From: Bacteroidales bacterium
GTDB lineage: Bacteria; Bacteroidota; Bacteroidia; Bacteroidales; UBA932
Direction of reading: 5' to 3'
DNA length: 64,000 nucleotides
NCBI GenBank assembly: GCA_024401855.1
Contig: JAKSKH010000009.1
Coordinates: 1-64,000 of the forward strand
Shown here one piece after another: positions 26,007 through 34,907 of this stretch. The stretch's first letter is position 1. Each line of letters starts with the position of its first letter. The notes under the pieces are model-generated. The model made no database searches. It was not told the DNA's origin and worked only from the letters and a program-made list of their open reading frames with translations. A program made the position numbers and the translations under genes.

Positions 26007-27328
26007 AACGTCTCCTGCTTCAGTTTCTCCAGATATTCATCGATATTATGCAACATATCCGGAATGCGTATGCGTTGCGGACATCTGGACATGCATTTCC
26101 GGCAGTTGATGCAATGATCCGCCTGGCGCACGGTAGGAATGGCTTTGTTGTATTTCAGAAGGTACTGGCGGCGCAGGCGGGCATAGTGCTTCTGTTCGGG
26201 CCCGGTGACGTAAGTCTCTTCGTTCACACGGTCATTGTAGAACCTGAAGATTCCCGGAATGTCTATTCCGTACTCGCAAGGCATGCAATACTGGCAAGCG
26301 GTACATCCTATAAGCGGATACTCCTTGATCTTGCGTCCCATGGAAGTAAGAAATGACACTTCCTCCTGATTTAAGGGTTTGAAATCCAGATAGGTGCGCA
26401 AATTATCCTGAAGGTGCTCCATATAGGTCATTCCGCTGAGCACAGTAAGCACACGCGGATAACTCCCGATGAAGCGGAAAGCCCAGGACGCCACACTAGA
26501 CTGAGGATCCCTGGACTTGAGTTCCTCCGCGATCTTTGCGGGTACATTTGAAAGTCCTCCGCCGAGAAGCGGTTCCATTATCACAACGGGAATCTCCCTT
26601 CTGTCAAGTTCATTGTAAAGGTATTCCGCATCTTCGTTCCAATCAACGTAGTTGGCTTGAATCTGAACGAAATCCCAATGGTACTTGTCGTGAAGAGCCA
26701 GCAACTCGTCAAATCCTTCACGCGTACCGTGGAACGAGAAGCCGAGATTACGGATATGTCCCTGTTCCCTTTCCTTTACCAGATAATCCACAAGCCCGCA
26801 ATCTCCGAACCTCTCATTGAAAGCCTTGAGGCCGCTGAGGGAATGCAGAAGATAATAGTCCAGATGATCTGTCTTATAGTATTCGAGAGACTTCTGATAC
26901 ATATCGAATCCCATCCTGAAGGCACCCTCCCCGCTTGCGCCGAAACTCGAGCACTTGGTCGCTATGAGATAGTCTTCACGCGGATGACGCAGAAGGGCCT
27001 TCGCGGTAGCCTCCTCGCTCTGTCCCTTAAGGTAAACGGGTGCGGAGTCGAAGTAGTTCACACCGTGCTCTATCGCATAATCCACTAGCCTGTTCACGTC
27101 TTCCTGGTCTATGACTTCCTTTCCATCCTCTCCCTTTATCATTTTCCAGCGCATGCAACCGTAGCCGAGAAGACCGACTTCGGGGTAATGCCGGGCCATT
27201 GTGCCGTGAGGCTCCGCATTGCTTTCTGCGTGAATGGCGGCATCCGATTTTGCATTATTGCAAGCTGTGGCACCAAGAACGGCGGCACCAAGGCCAGCGT
27301 TCTTGAGGAAATCTCTTCTATTCATCAT
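26003..27328 (-). CDS. Tat-exported aldo/keto reductase with ferredoxin-like tail
   Basis: A 441-residue protein beginning MMNRRDFLKNAGLG, a textbook twin-arginine signal, followed by LGATAC, which could be a lipobox. The middle is an aldo/keto reductase barrel (catalytic-type VNYFDSAPVY, GFSFHGTREGFDELL). The C-terminus has two cysteine groups (CTACQYCMPCEYG and CINCRKCMSRCPQ) for iron-sulfur clusters. It probably works outside the cytoplasmic membrane with electrons from the coupled polyferredoxin, whose 3' end it overlaps by 11 bases (8 if the second ATG is used). The substrate is unknown. Confidence 0.85.
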   Translation of the reverse strand: MMNRRDFLKNAGLGAAVLGATACNNAKSDAAIHAESNAEPHGTMARHYPEVGLLGYGCMRWKMIKGEDGKEVIDQEDVNRLVDYAIEHGVNYFDSAPVYLKGQSEEATAKALLRHPREDYLIATKCSSFGASGEGAFRMGFDMYQKSLEYYKTDHLDYYLLHSLSGLKAFNERFGDCGLVDYLVKEREQGHIRNLGFSFHGTREGFDELLALHDKYHWDFVQIQANYVDWNEDAEYLYNELDRREIPVVIMEPLLGGGLSNVPAKIAEELKSRDPQSSVASWAFRFIGSYPRVLTVLSGMTYMEHLQDNLRTYLDFKPLNQEEVSFLTSMGRKIKEYPLIGCTACQYCMPCEYGIDIPGIFRFYNDRVNEETYVTGPEQKHYARLRRQYLLKYNKAIPTVRQADHCINCRKCMSRCPQRIRIPDMLHNIDEYLEKLKQETF

Positions 27329-28712
27329 AATGTACTGATCTTCCGTTAACTGTTATAGCACTTACAGGCCTGCTGGGGCAAAGGAACTCACAGGCGCCAC
27401 ATCCAATGCACTTGTCTTCAAGCACTGCAGGAATCCTGTTCCCACCTTTGGGATTTTCCACCATCATGATGGCCCCGTTGGGGCAATGCCTTGCGCAATT
27501 GCCACAGCTCTCTTTTCCGGTGGCGGCAAAACATAAATCGAGATTTACGGATGCCGTTCCGATATGCATGAGCAGCTTCTGTTCTTTCATGACGGGAAGT
27601 ATGGCACCTGTCGGGCACACCTGAGAGCACGCCGTGCACTCCGGACGGCAATACCCCTTGTCATAATACATCTGGGGCTGCATGAAATGCTGAAGGTCGG
27701 TGGAAGGCCTGAGCACGTTGTTCGGGCAGGCGCTTACGCACAGCTGGCATCCGGTGCAGCGCTCATAGAACTCCTTGACGCTGCCTGCCCCAAAGGGAAC
27801 AAGCCTTTCTGCACGTACGGGGGTCTGCTTGGGCTTGACATCCGCAAGTCCTCCGTCAAGATGCTTTTCCTGCGCCTTTGAAGTGATGGCGGCGCCACTG
27901 AGGAAAGCGGTTGTCATAATGAAATTGCGTCTTCCGGATTTGTCCTCGGGACTCTTCGGCTCGGCGGACTTCTTTTTGAACGGATTCACGAATCCGTATC
28001 TTATAGCCCCAGCCTTGCAGTCATCCAGACAGTCGAAACAGTCCACGCAGCGGCTATAGTCTATCTTCTGCTCGAATGAGTTGATGCAGGACGACTTGCA
28101 TGCCTTTTCGCAGGCGTGGCAATGAACGCATTTGTCTGTGTCTATCACAGGACGGAAAATTGCGAAACGGCTGAAAAGGCTGAGCACTGTTCCTACAGGG
28201 CATATGCTGTTGCACCATTCACGACCCCACAGCCAGGCGCATACAGATATCAGCGCAAAAGTGCAGACTGCAACTATTATGGCGGCAGGAGATGTAGGAT
28301 TGACAAGATTCTGAATCATTCTGCCATAAGCGCTGTAAGGAGCAATTATTGCAACCAGCCACTGAACCCCGAACATAAGGGCTATCAGGAATACGGCCAG
28401 CACGAGGTCACGCAGGGCCCTGTTTTCCGTATGGAATTTGAAACGTCTTTTTTTCCCTTTACGCAAGGAGCTGATCCTGTTGACACAATCCTGGAAAACG
28501 CCCATCGGGCAGATGACGGAACAGTAAATGCGCCCGAACAGGATGGTGACAAGAAGAATTCCCGCAATTACGGCAAAATTGAGGGCGATGCAGGAAGGCA
28601 GGAACTGCAACCCGGCCATCCAGCCCCACCACTGATGGCCGATTCCGACAAAAAGCAAGGTGATACCCACGAAGAACACCGCCGCGAGTATGATTCTGAT
28701 TTTTCGTAACAT
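27318..28712 (-). CDS. Membrane polyferredoxin, NapH/NapG-like fusion
   Basis: A 464-residue protein. The N-terminal half has four membrane helices and two CxxxCP motifs (YCSVICP at C64/C68 and WCNSICP at C167/C171), as in NapH/NosR-type quinol oxidases, then two ferredoxin clusters (CVHCHACEKAC, CVDCFDCLDDC). A second twin-arginine segment starts at R261-R262 (GRRNFIMTTAFLSGAA), followed by NapG-like clusters (CTGCQLCVSACP, CTACSQVCP, CIGCGACEFLCP). It would pass electrons from the quinone pool to the exported reductase encoded next (inference). The ATG is only four bases after a TATATTTG box. Confidence 0.88.
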   Translation of the reverse strand: MLRKIRIILAAVFFVGITLLFVGIGHQWWGWMAGLQFLPSCIALNFAVIAGILLVTILFGRIYCSVICPMGVFQDCVNRISSLRKGKKRRFKFHTENRALRDLVLAVFLIALMFGVQWLVAIIAPYSAYGRMIQNLVNPTSPAAIIVAVCTFALISVCAWLWGREWCNSICPVGTVLSLFSRFAIFRPVIDTDKCVHCHACEKACKSSCINSFEQKIDYSRCVDCFDCLDDCKAGAIRYGFVNPFKKKSAEPKSPEDKSGRRNFIMTTAFLSGAAITSKAQEKHLDGGLADVKPKQTPVRAERLVPFGAGSVKEFYERCTGCQLCVSACPNNVLRPSTDLQHFMQPQMYYDKGYCRPECTACSQVCPTGAILPVMKEQKLLMHIGTASVNLDLCFAATGKESCGNCARHCPNGAIMMVENPKGGNRIPAVLEDKCIGCGACEFLCPSRPVSAITVNGRSVHYDE

Positions 28713-28716
28713 GGTG

Positions 28717-28724
28717 CAAATATA
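28717..28724 (-). promoter_or_regulatory. Candidate -7 promoter element TAtaTTTG inside a terminator tail
   Basis: On the minus strand TATATTTG follows directly on the T-tract of the SusC/D operon terminator and stands four bases before the ATG of the polyferredoxin gene. The fit to TAnnTTTG is exact; the predicted transcript would be leaderless or nearly so. Confidence 0.55.
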
Positions 28725-28752
28725 AAAAAAGTGGCGGACTTTCTGTCCGCCA
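28724..28752 (-). terminator. Rho-independent terminator of the SusC/SusD operon
   Basis: A perfect 8-bp stem (28732-28739 with 28745-28752, arm TGGCGGAC) with a 5-base loop is followed on the minus strand by C and seven T residues. It lies 30 bases after the stop of the small lipoprotein gene. Confidence 0.88.
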
Positions 28753-28782
28753 ACTCTTTCTGTTTGTATTTAATTCTATAAA

Positions 28783-29559
28783 CTAGTCAATATAGAATAC
28801 ATTGTAGTAAACTCCGAAAGAACCTGCGGAAACAGTCCAGGTGAAACCGAAGTAGATGACGTTTTCATCCTTGTCAAAGTATGTATCGCCTGCACTGATC
28901 TGAGCAGAAATAGCTCCGTAAGAACTGTGAACAATTCCTGAATTCTGCTTAGCTCCTGAGAATTTCTGATCGCCGTCCCAGTTGAAAACATAGTTGACGC
29001 CGGGAACGAACCAGTCGGAAAGACGATACTGACCGAGCATTTCTGAATACTCAATCTTTGCTTCCCAAGTTTCTCCTGTCCAGAAGTCATCATAGAGCAG
29101 TCCTGTCTTCCAGGTCTTGTAATCCTCCTTGTAGAAAACAAAGCCACACTGGGGAGAACCGGCGTCCTCCTTATAAGGCTGTGTGTATTCTTCAGGAATG
29201 GATATATTCATCTGATATTCCTTGAAAGGCTCCATTTCTCCGAGTTTGATAACAATCTCGGCCACTTCCTGACCGGCTGCAAAATCAACGGATGCAGGAA
29301 CGGTTACAATACCGGGAACATCACACCAGGCAGTAAGAGGAATGCTCTCAGCTGCAGAAGCATTGTTTCTCTCAATGAAAACAATGAACTCGGTATCGCT
29401 CAGATTGAGGACCTGAGTTGAAGGATTTTCCGCTGAGAAGTATACATCCTTGTCGCCTGCAGGCTTGCCGGGCTCATAGGGAGTATTGTCCTTAGAGCAG
29501 GAAGCGAACACAGATGCAGCCGCAAAAGCAATTGCTAATATTTTATAAAAAGTTTTCAT
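28783..29559 (-). CDS. Small lipoprotein of the SusC/SusD operon
   Basis: A 258-residue predicted lipoprotein (MKTFYKILAIAFAAASVFASC, lipobox FASC) made of beta-rich sequence. The first part (about 35-125), with runs such as VPASVDFAAGQEVAEIVIKLG, resembles a Calx-beta or DUF1735-like fold; the second part has no family I recognise. Placed after susD, it may act as a SusE/F-like surface glycan-binding protein (inference from position). The start at 29559 was taken; an ATG at 29571 is equally in frame and adds four residues. Confidence 0.7.
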   Translation of the reverse strand: MKTFYKILAIAFAAASVFASCSKDNTPYEPGKPAGDKDVYFSAENPSTQVLNLSDTEFIVFIERNNASAAESIPLTAWCDVPGIVTVPASVDFAAGQEVAEIVIKLGEMEPFKEYQMNISIPEEYTQPYKEDAGSPQCGFVFYKEDYKTWKTGLLYDDFWTGETWEAKIEYSEMLGQYRLSDWFVPGVNYVFNWDGDQKFSGAKQNSGIVHSSYGAISAQISAGDTYFDKDENVIYFGFTWTVSAGSFGVYYNVFYID

Positions 29560-29580
29560 ATCTGACTTCATTTAAATTGA

Positions 29581-31197
29581 TTAGTCGGTAACACCGTCAA
29601 AGATGCCCTTGCCCTGATCGGTCTTAGGCTGGTTTCCACCGGTATTGTCAACAATATCGAAGTTGGTGTTCATCTCTCCCTGAGGGAAGCGGAGGAGCAA
29701 CCATGGATCGTCTGCAGCAAGGTTGAACCTGTATGCAGGAGCAATGTTGTTGGTATCGTCTATGAAACGGACAAGCGGTTTCTGAAGACGCCTCTGGTCG
29801 GGAATGAAGAATCCTTCTCCCCAAAGCTCAACACGGCGCTGGAACCAGATTTCCTCTATGAATGAAGGGAAACGGCTGGCATCGTATACATACTCGGGGT
29901 CACGATATCCCTGTACAAAACTCTCGAGAGTGGAGACAGCTGCAGCACTCTGGCCAAGCCTGTACTGGCACTCTGCCTGAATGAGAATCATTTCCTCAAC
30001 ACGCATAAGAGGCATATCCTCTTCGTTGGAAATTGTTCCGATAGGGTCGCAGCCGAACTTCACGTTGGTATAAGGAAGGAAAGGAAGCTTGGTGTCGCCA
30101 CCGTCATCTGCAGTTGCAACTGGACCGAGGCCGGGCCACTCAAGTTCATCGGAGATTGTAGAGTGAAGATCCTCATCTACCCACCACTGCTTGCGGATAT
30201 CGGTAGCAGGAATCTTGTTCCAGAGAATCGTGTTGATGCAGGTGTAAACCTGGCAGGCAGGTGCATAGCCGTTTGCTGAGAATGAACGGAGCCAAGAAGA
30301 AGTGGTGGCGTAAAGATACTTGGCTGCAATGTCAGCAGTCATGTCATATCCCCAGATCCAGTTGTGCTCATCCATGTTCATGAATGCAGGCTTGGAAACT
30401 TCTGCTATGGAAGCGGGTTCATAACCCTGAGCTGCAGCAACAGCGTCATCATAAGCCTTCTGCCATTCACCCATTTCAAGATATGCGCGTGCACGGAGTC
30501 CGTGAGCAACGTTTACGTTGATGTAAGCCTTTGTCTTACGGTCTGTACCAAGATTGTCAATCGCATAGCTGAGGTCATTGATGATGATATCATAAATCTC
30601 AGCGACGGTAGCGCGGGGATTGTGGGTAACATCCTCAACATCAGGAGAGCAGATAGGAACACAAGGTTTGTCCTTTGCAATCTGATAGTTGAACTGATAG
30701 TTGGGGACAAGCATCATATATGAATACGCACGGAGGCACCTGGCCTGTGCAATCATATTGATTGAAGAGGGATCACTTACATCCTCACTGAAACCTGCAA
30801 GGAAGGTGTTCACATCTGCAATCATGTTGTAGGGAGCACGGTAACGGATATAGGGGTTACGGTAGTTGGCGTTACGTGAAGAAAGCTCTCCACAAACCGA
30901 GAACCAGTTGTAACCGCTGTCGGCGATATGTGCATCTGCACCTTCAAGGTCGTTGCAGAAGAGAATCATAAGGAACTCCCAGTCGTCAGGATTTGAGTAC
31001 ATCTTAGCGGGTTTGCCGATGTTGGTAAACATACCGTTGAATGAAGCCTCGGCGCGTGAGGGAGCGATCTCATTGGTTTTCTGAACCTGAGATTCAAGCA
31101 TAGTACCACTCTGAGGGGCGATGTCCTCCATCTTGGTGCAGGATGCTGCTATAGCGGCACCGGCAAGAGCAACCAAAAATAATCTATAGAGTTTCAT
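29581..31197 (-). CDS. SusD/RagB-family outer-membrane lipoprotein
   Basis: A 538-residue lipoprotein (signal MKLYRLFLVALAGAAIAASC) of the SusD family: tetratricopeptide-like helices that cap the SusC transporter and bind the nutrient at the cell surface. Family features include ARCLRAYSYMMLVPNY, ATVAEIYDIIINDLSYAI, AHGLRARAYLEMGEWQKAYDDAVAA and MRVEEMILIQAECQYRLG, with the C-terminal FQRRVELWGEGFFIPDQRRL. The ligand cannot be told. It follows susC by 18 bases. Confidence 0.95.
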   Translation of the reverse strand: MKLYRLFLVALAGAAIAASCTKMEDIAPQSGTMLESQVQKTNEIAPSRAEASFNGMFTNIGKPAKMYSNPDDWEFLMILFCNDLEGADAHIADSGYNWFSVCGELSSRNANYRNPYIRYRAPYNMIADVNTFLAGFSEDVSDPSSINMIAQARCLRAYSYMMLVPNYQFNYQIAKDKPCVPICSPDVEDVTHNPRATVAEIYDIIINDLSYAIDNLGTDRKTKAYINVNVAHGLRARAYLEMGEWQKAYDDAVAAAQGYEPASIAEVSKPAFMNMDEHNWIWGYDMTADIAAKYLYATTSSWLRSFSANGYAPACQVYTCINTILWNKIPATDIRKQWWVDEDLHSTISDELEWPGLGPVATADDGGDTKLPFLPYTNVKFGCDPIGTISNEEDMPLMRVEEMILIQAECQYRLGQSAAAVSTLESFVQGYRDPEYVYDASRFPSFIEEIWFQRRVELWGEGFFIPDQRRLQKPLVRFIDDTNNIAPAYRFNLAADDPWLLLRFPQGEMNTNFDIVDNTGGNQPKTDQGKGIFDGVTD

Positions 31198-31215
31198 ACT
31201 TCTTTACTTTTAAAA

Positions 31216-34200
31216 TTAGAACGTGATAGTAAGGCCACCGGTGATGGTACGCATAGCAGAATAAGCTCCGGAGTTAAGACCTGAACCTGATGTGTATGTA
31301 CCGAGACCGATACTGTAGCGGGGATCCACACCCTGACGGGCAGAGAATACAGCGAGGTTCTCACCTGCAGCGTAGATTCTGATAGTGTTGAGCTTGATAG
31401 CCTTCGTCCACTTTGCAGGGAAGGTGTAACCGAGAGTTACATTGTTGATGCTGAGGTAGTTTGAGCTGATGAGGAAACGGTCAACAGCACTCTGTGATAC
31501 CTGGGTGTCACCATCGAGACGGGGAACGTCCGTATTGGTGTTTTCAGGAGTCCAGGCCTTGAGGGCGTCCTTGTGCCATGCCTGACCTGCGGCTGCCTGA
31601 GTGTGCATCAATGCCTGATATGTACCGTCATAGTACTTGCCACCGAGCTGATAAGACAGCTGGAATGAGAAGTCAATTCCGTAAGCGGTCAAGCTTGTAC
31701 CGAGTCCACCATAGAGCTTGGGAAGAACTGAGCCGAGCTTGTACTGTGTCGCCTCGTCGAATACCGGAGTGACAACGTCGGTATTGGTCTCGTCATCGTG
31801 CTTCCAGTAGAGAGCCTCACCGTTCTCTACATTCACACCTGCATATTTGTACATGTATGCGTCGTAGAGAGAACCGCCAACCTCATAGATGTAGTTGCTT
31901 CCCTTGATACCGTTCTCAGATACACTGGGATCGAGAGAGAGGATGGTGTTCTTGTAGTGGCTGAAGTTGGCGTTCCAAGTCCAGTTAACCTTCTTGGTGG
32001 AAATGATCTTTCCGTCGAAAGCAAACTCGAAACCGTTGTTGCGGATATCACCTACGTTGACAGGATAAGAACCTGTAGGGTTACCGGCAGAAAGAGGAAC
32101 GCTCTTGCTGTAGAGGAGGTCACTTGTCTTCTGGTCGAAGTACTCCAGAGTACCATTGAGGTAACCGTTGAAGAACTCGAAGTCGAAACCGACGTTGAAT
32201 GAGTTTTTCTTCTCCCATGTAAGATCGGGATTTCCCTTGTATGAGAGGGAGATTGCATATCCGTTAGCCTTGGAATATGAGTGAGTGTACTGGTCTGAAT
32301 AGGGATAGTATGAACCGAGGTTGTCGTTACCCTGCTGACCGTAGGAAACCTTGAGCTTGAGCATGTCCACCCAATTGGCATTTGCCATGAAGTCTTCCTT
32401 GCTGATGAGCCAGGCACCACCTGCTGACCAGAAGTTACCCCACTGCTTGCCGGGAGCGAAGCGTGAAGATGCATCGCGACGGTAAGATCCGCTGACGAAA
32501 TATTTGCCGTCAAAGTCATACTGTGCGCGTGCAAGGAAACCCTTGGTCATATATGTGTTGGTGTAAGATTTCACAATCTTGCTCTCGGGTTCGCCGTCCG
32601 CGTTGCTCAATTCACCTACAAGAGGGTTGAACAGGTGGTCGTTCTGTCCGTAGAGAACCTGTGACTTGAGTACATACTGCTCATAACCGGCAAGTACATC
32701 AATGTTGTGCTTGTCTGCAAATGTGTTCTTGTACTCTGCAAGATACTGCTGGTTGACAGTGAATACCCTGTCATGCTCAACATATGCATAACCGTCTGAA
32801 CCTGCGCCGCCGCCGTAGGGGCTGCCGAGGTTGTTGGTGCGCTGGTTGTTGGCCATGAAGCTTACATTGGCGCTGATGGAGAGACCCTTTACAGGGGTGA
32901 AGATGGCACCGAACTTTCCGTTGAGGTTGTCACCGTAGGTCTGGTTGCGGTCCTGCTCGTTGTCACGGACAGCGTTTCCTACGAAGTTAGGACGGATGAA
33001 GTTGGTATTGTTGCTATCGTAAATGGTACGGCCGTTCTCCTTCTTGATTGTACCGTCTGCATTACGTACATAAAGAGGATAGATAGGTCCAATGTTGTTT
33101 GTAATGTAGAAGATGTTTCCTGAAGAACCGAAGGTTGATGAATAGTTCGCAACCTTTGAATCTGAATAGGTGTAGCTGAGGTCAGAGATAACCTTGAACC
33201 ACTTCTTAACCTGATATTCAGTGTTGATACGGCCTGTGAAGCGCTGATAACCTGAGTTGACAACGACACCGCCATCATTCAGGTAGCTTCCTGAAGCATA
33301 GTATGAGAACTTGTCATTCGCTCCGCTTACGGAAACGTTGTATTCCTGACGGAGTGAGTTGTGGAACACCTCGTCGTACCAGTCATCGGGAGTGTAGAAA
33401 TACTCGCCGTCTGTGTAACCGAGCTTTGCGTTAGGGTTGAGCTTGAAGTTTGTTCCTATGAGCTTCTCTCCTTCGGGAACGGTGAATACCTGATATCCGA
33501 GACCTCCGTTCTTCTCATCGAAGAGATATTTGTCTGCATAAGCGTAAGATTCCTCTGCAGAGTGGCCTGAATAGAAGTAGTTGTTGTACAGCTGGGTGTA
33601 CATGGTCTCATAGTACTGACCGGGATCGGAAATGACGTCATACTGAGGGATGAGACGTGAGTTCACACCGAGACGTGCATCGAACTTGACTGTAGCGTCA
33701 CCGCTCTTTCCTTTCTTGGTTGTTATGATAACGACACCGTTTGCACCGCGGTGACCGTAAATTGCAGAAGCGGAAGCATCCTTGAGGACAGACATTGACT
33801 CAACATCGTTAGGGTTGATGTCTGAGATTGAGCCGTCGTAAGGCGCACCATCCACAACGATGAGAGGTGCACTGCTGGCACTCATTGAACCTATACCGCG
33901 GATACGGATGGAAGAAGAATTGGAGGTAGGGTCACCGCTTGATGAGATAACCTGGACGCCGGGAGTCGTACCTGCGAGGGCGCTGGTAACGTTGGTGGCG
34001 ATTTTCTTCTCGATTTCCTCCGTCTTAACCATAGCGGCAGATCCGGTGAAGGAACTCTTGGTGGCTGTACCGTAAGCCACAACGATGGTTTCGCTGAGCA
34101 TTTCAACATCCGGCTCGAGTGCGACATTGATTTCTGTTTTTCCCTCGACATCAACTTCGGCACTCTTGTAACCGATGGTTGTAAAGCCGAGCGTCGCATT

Positions 34201-34401
34201 CTTGGCAACTGTTATGCTATAGTTACCGTCAAAGTCGGCAACTACACCGTCAGCAGTTCCCTTAATAAGGATGGCTGCTCCTGGCAGAGGCTCTCCTGTG
34301 GAGGCATCTGTCACAACACCCTTTACAGTGATGTTCTGCGCCGATGCCATTACGCATGCGAACAGAGCGATCGCTGAGAAAAAGATCTTAACTTTTTTCA
34401 T
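31216..34401 (-). CDS. SusC/RagA-family TonB-dependent outer-membrane transporter
   Basis: A 1061-residue transporter with a signal peptide (to about residue 21), a carboxypeptidase-D-like N-terminal domain (VKGVVTDASTGEPLPGAAI), a plug (with VESMSVLKDASASAIYG and GANGVVIITTKKG) and a C-terminal barrel ending in an aromatic residue (GGLTITF). It imports an unknown oligosaccharide or peptide with SusD. No sigma/anti-sigma pair or hybrid sensor is next to it, so its regulation is not evident. The 5' leader carries a palindrome and a homopolymer tract, described separately. Confidence 0.96.
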   Translation of the reverse strand: MKKVKIFFSAIALFACVMASAQNITVKGVVTDASTGEPLPGAAILIKGTADGVVADFDGNYSITVAKNATLGFTTIGYKSAEVDVEGKTEINVALEPDVEMLSETIVVAYGTATKSSFTGSAAMVKTEEIEKKIATNVTSALAGTTPGVQVISSSGDPTSNSSSIRIRGIGSMSASSAPLIVVDGAPYDGSISDINPNDVESMSVLKDASASAIYGHRGANGVVIITTKKGKSGDATVKFDARLGVNSRLIPQYDVISDPGQYYETMYTQLYNNYFYSGHSAEESYAYADKYLFDEKNGGLGYQVFTVPEGEKLIGTNFKLNPNAKLGYTDGEYFYTPDDWYDEVFHNSLRQEYNVSVSGANDKFSYYASGSYLNDGGVVVNSGYQRFTGRINTEYQVKKWFKVISDLSYTYSDSKVANYSSTFGSSGNIFYITNNIGPIYPLYVRNADGTIKKENGRTIYDSNNTNFIRPNFVGNAVRDNEQDRNQTYGDNLNGKFGAIFTPVKGLSISANVSFMANNQRTNNLGSPYGGGAGSDGYAYVEHDRVFTVNQQYLAEYKNTFADKHNIDVLAGYEQYVLKSQVLYGQNDHLFNPLVGELSNADGEPESKIVKSYTNTYMTKGFLARAQYDFDGKYFVSGSYRRDASSRFAPGKQWGNFWSAGGAWLISKEDFMANANWVDMLKLKVSYGQQGNDNLGSYYPYSDQYTHSYSKANGYAISLSYKGNPDLTWEKKNSFNVGFDFEFFNGYLNGTLEYFDQKTSDLLYSKSVPLSAGNPTGSYPVNVGDIRNNGFEFAFDGKIISTKKVNWTWNANFSHYKNTILSLDPSVSENGIKGSNYIYEVGGSLYDAYMYKYAGVNVENGEALYWKHDDETNTDVVTPVFDEATQYKLGSVLPKLYGGLGTSLTAYGIDFSFQLSYQLGGKYYDGTYQALMHTQAAAGQAWHKDALKAWTPENTNTDVPRLDGDTQVSQSAVDRFLISSNYLSINNVTLGYTFPAKWTKAIKLNTIRIYAAGENLAVFSARQGVDPRYSIGLGTYTSGSGLNSGAYSAMRTITGGLTITF

Positions 34402-34435
34402 AAGTTGAACTTTTGATTAAAACAATAAAATATAC

Positions 34436-34453
34436 TAACTAAACCTTTAGTTA
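34436..34453 (-). repeat. Perfect 8-bp inverted repeat in the susC leader
   Basis: On the minus strand TAACTAAA and TTTAGTTA flank a GG, giving an 18-base perfect palindrome 35 bases before the susC ATG. It may be an operator or an mRNA hairpin; no protein can be assigned to it. Confidence 0.5.
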
Positions 34454-34465
34454 TCTATACACTAT

Positions 34466-34473
34466 CCCCCCCC
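34466..34473. repeat. Homopolymer tract C8/G8 upstream of susC
   Basis: Eight consecutive C residues (G8 on the coding strand of susC) stand between the palindrome and the A/T-rich upstream region. Such tracts can slip during replication. No recognisable TAnnTTTG promoter could be placed around it. Confidence 0.45.
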
Positions 34474-34763
34474 TAAAAAGAGAATTGGCTCGCAATATCG
34501 GAACAATTTTTTGAAATTCAAAATTTTTATAAACAGTTAAAAACCTATGTATATTACTATGAATCTAACTTTTTGCGATACATTCTATCAGATATTAAAA
34601 ATTTTGCTTTCAAATTAAAACAACAGAGCATATAAAATTTTAAGATCTTAACTATTTTCTTAAAAATACGTACGGACAAAAATTCCGCCAGACCGTATCT
34701 TACTGATTTATGCAGAAATTATGCGTCACTTACAAAACAGCATTTTTGCAACTGTTCTGCGTC
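34474..34763. other. A/T-rich intergenic region between susC and menA
   Basis: About 290 bases without a gene and with strongly A/T-rich sequence. It contains TACGG/CCGTA inverted arms around 34675-34700 and TGCGTCAC repeated in direct orientation about 40 bases apart. This probably holds the susC promoter, but no element matched the consensus. Confidence 0.4.
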
Positions 34764-34840
34764 ACGTCTCTCTACTTACAGAGAGGGGACGTCATGCCGG
34801 ACGTGATCCGGCATCCGAGATCCCGTGTCGAGCACGGGAT
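34764..34840. repeat. Cluster of three adjacent hairpins (palindromic intergenic element)
   Basis: Three inverted repeats follow one another. The first is a CTCTCT/AGAGAG stem (34768-34773 with 34780-34785) extended by imperfect outer pairing. The second is ATGCCGGA/TCCGGCAT (34794-34801 with 34807-34814), and the third is ATCCCGTG/CACGGGAT (34820-34827 with 34833-34840), each of the last two with a 5-base loop. The GTCATGCCGGA...TCCGGCATC form is like palindromic elements repeated in many bacterial genomes. There is no T-tract, so it is not a plain terminator. Confidence 0.6.
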
Positions 34841-34907
34841 GACGGGGGAAATACGAATGGCACAGGTACGATTGTATATGTGTTAAAATATGGCCATATT
34901 TGTGAGT

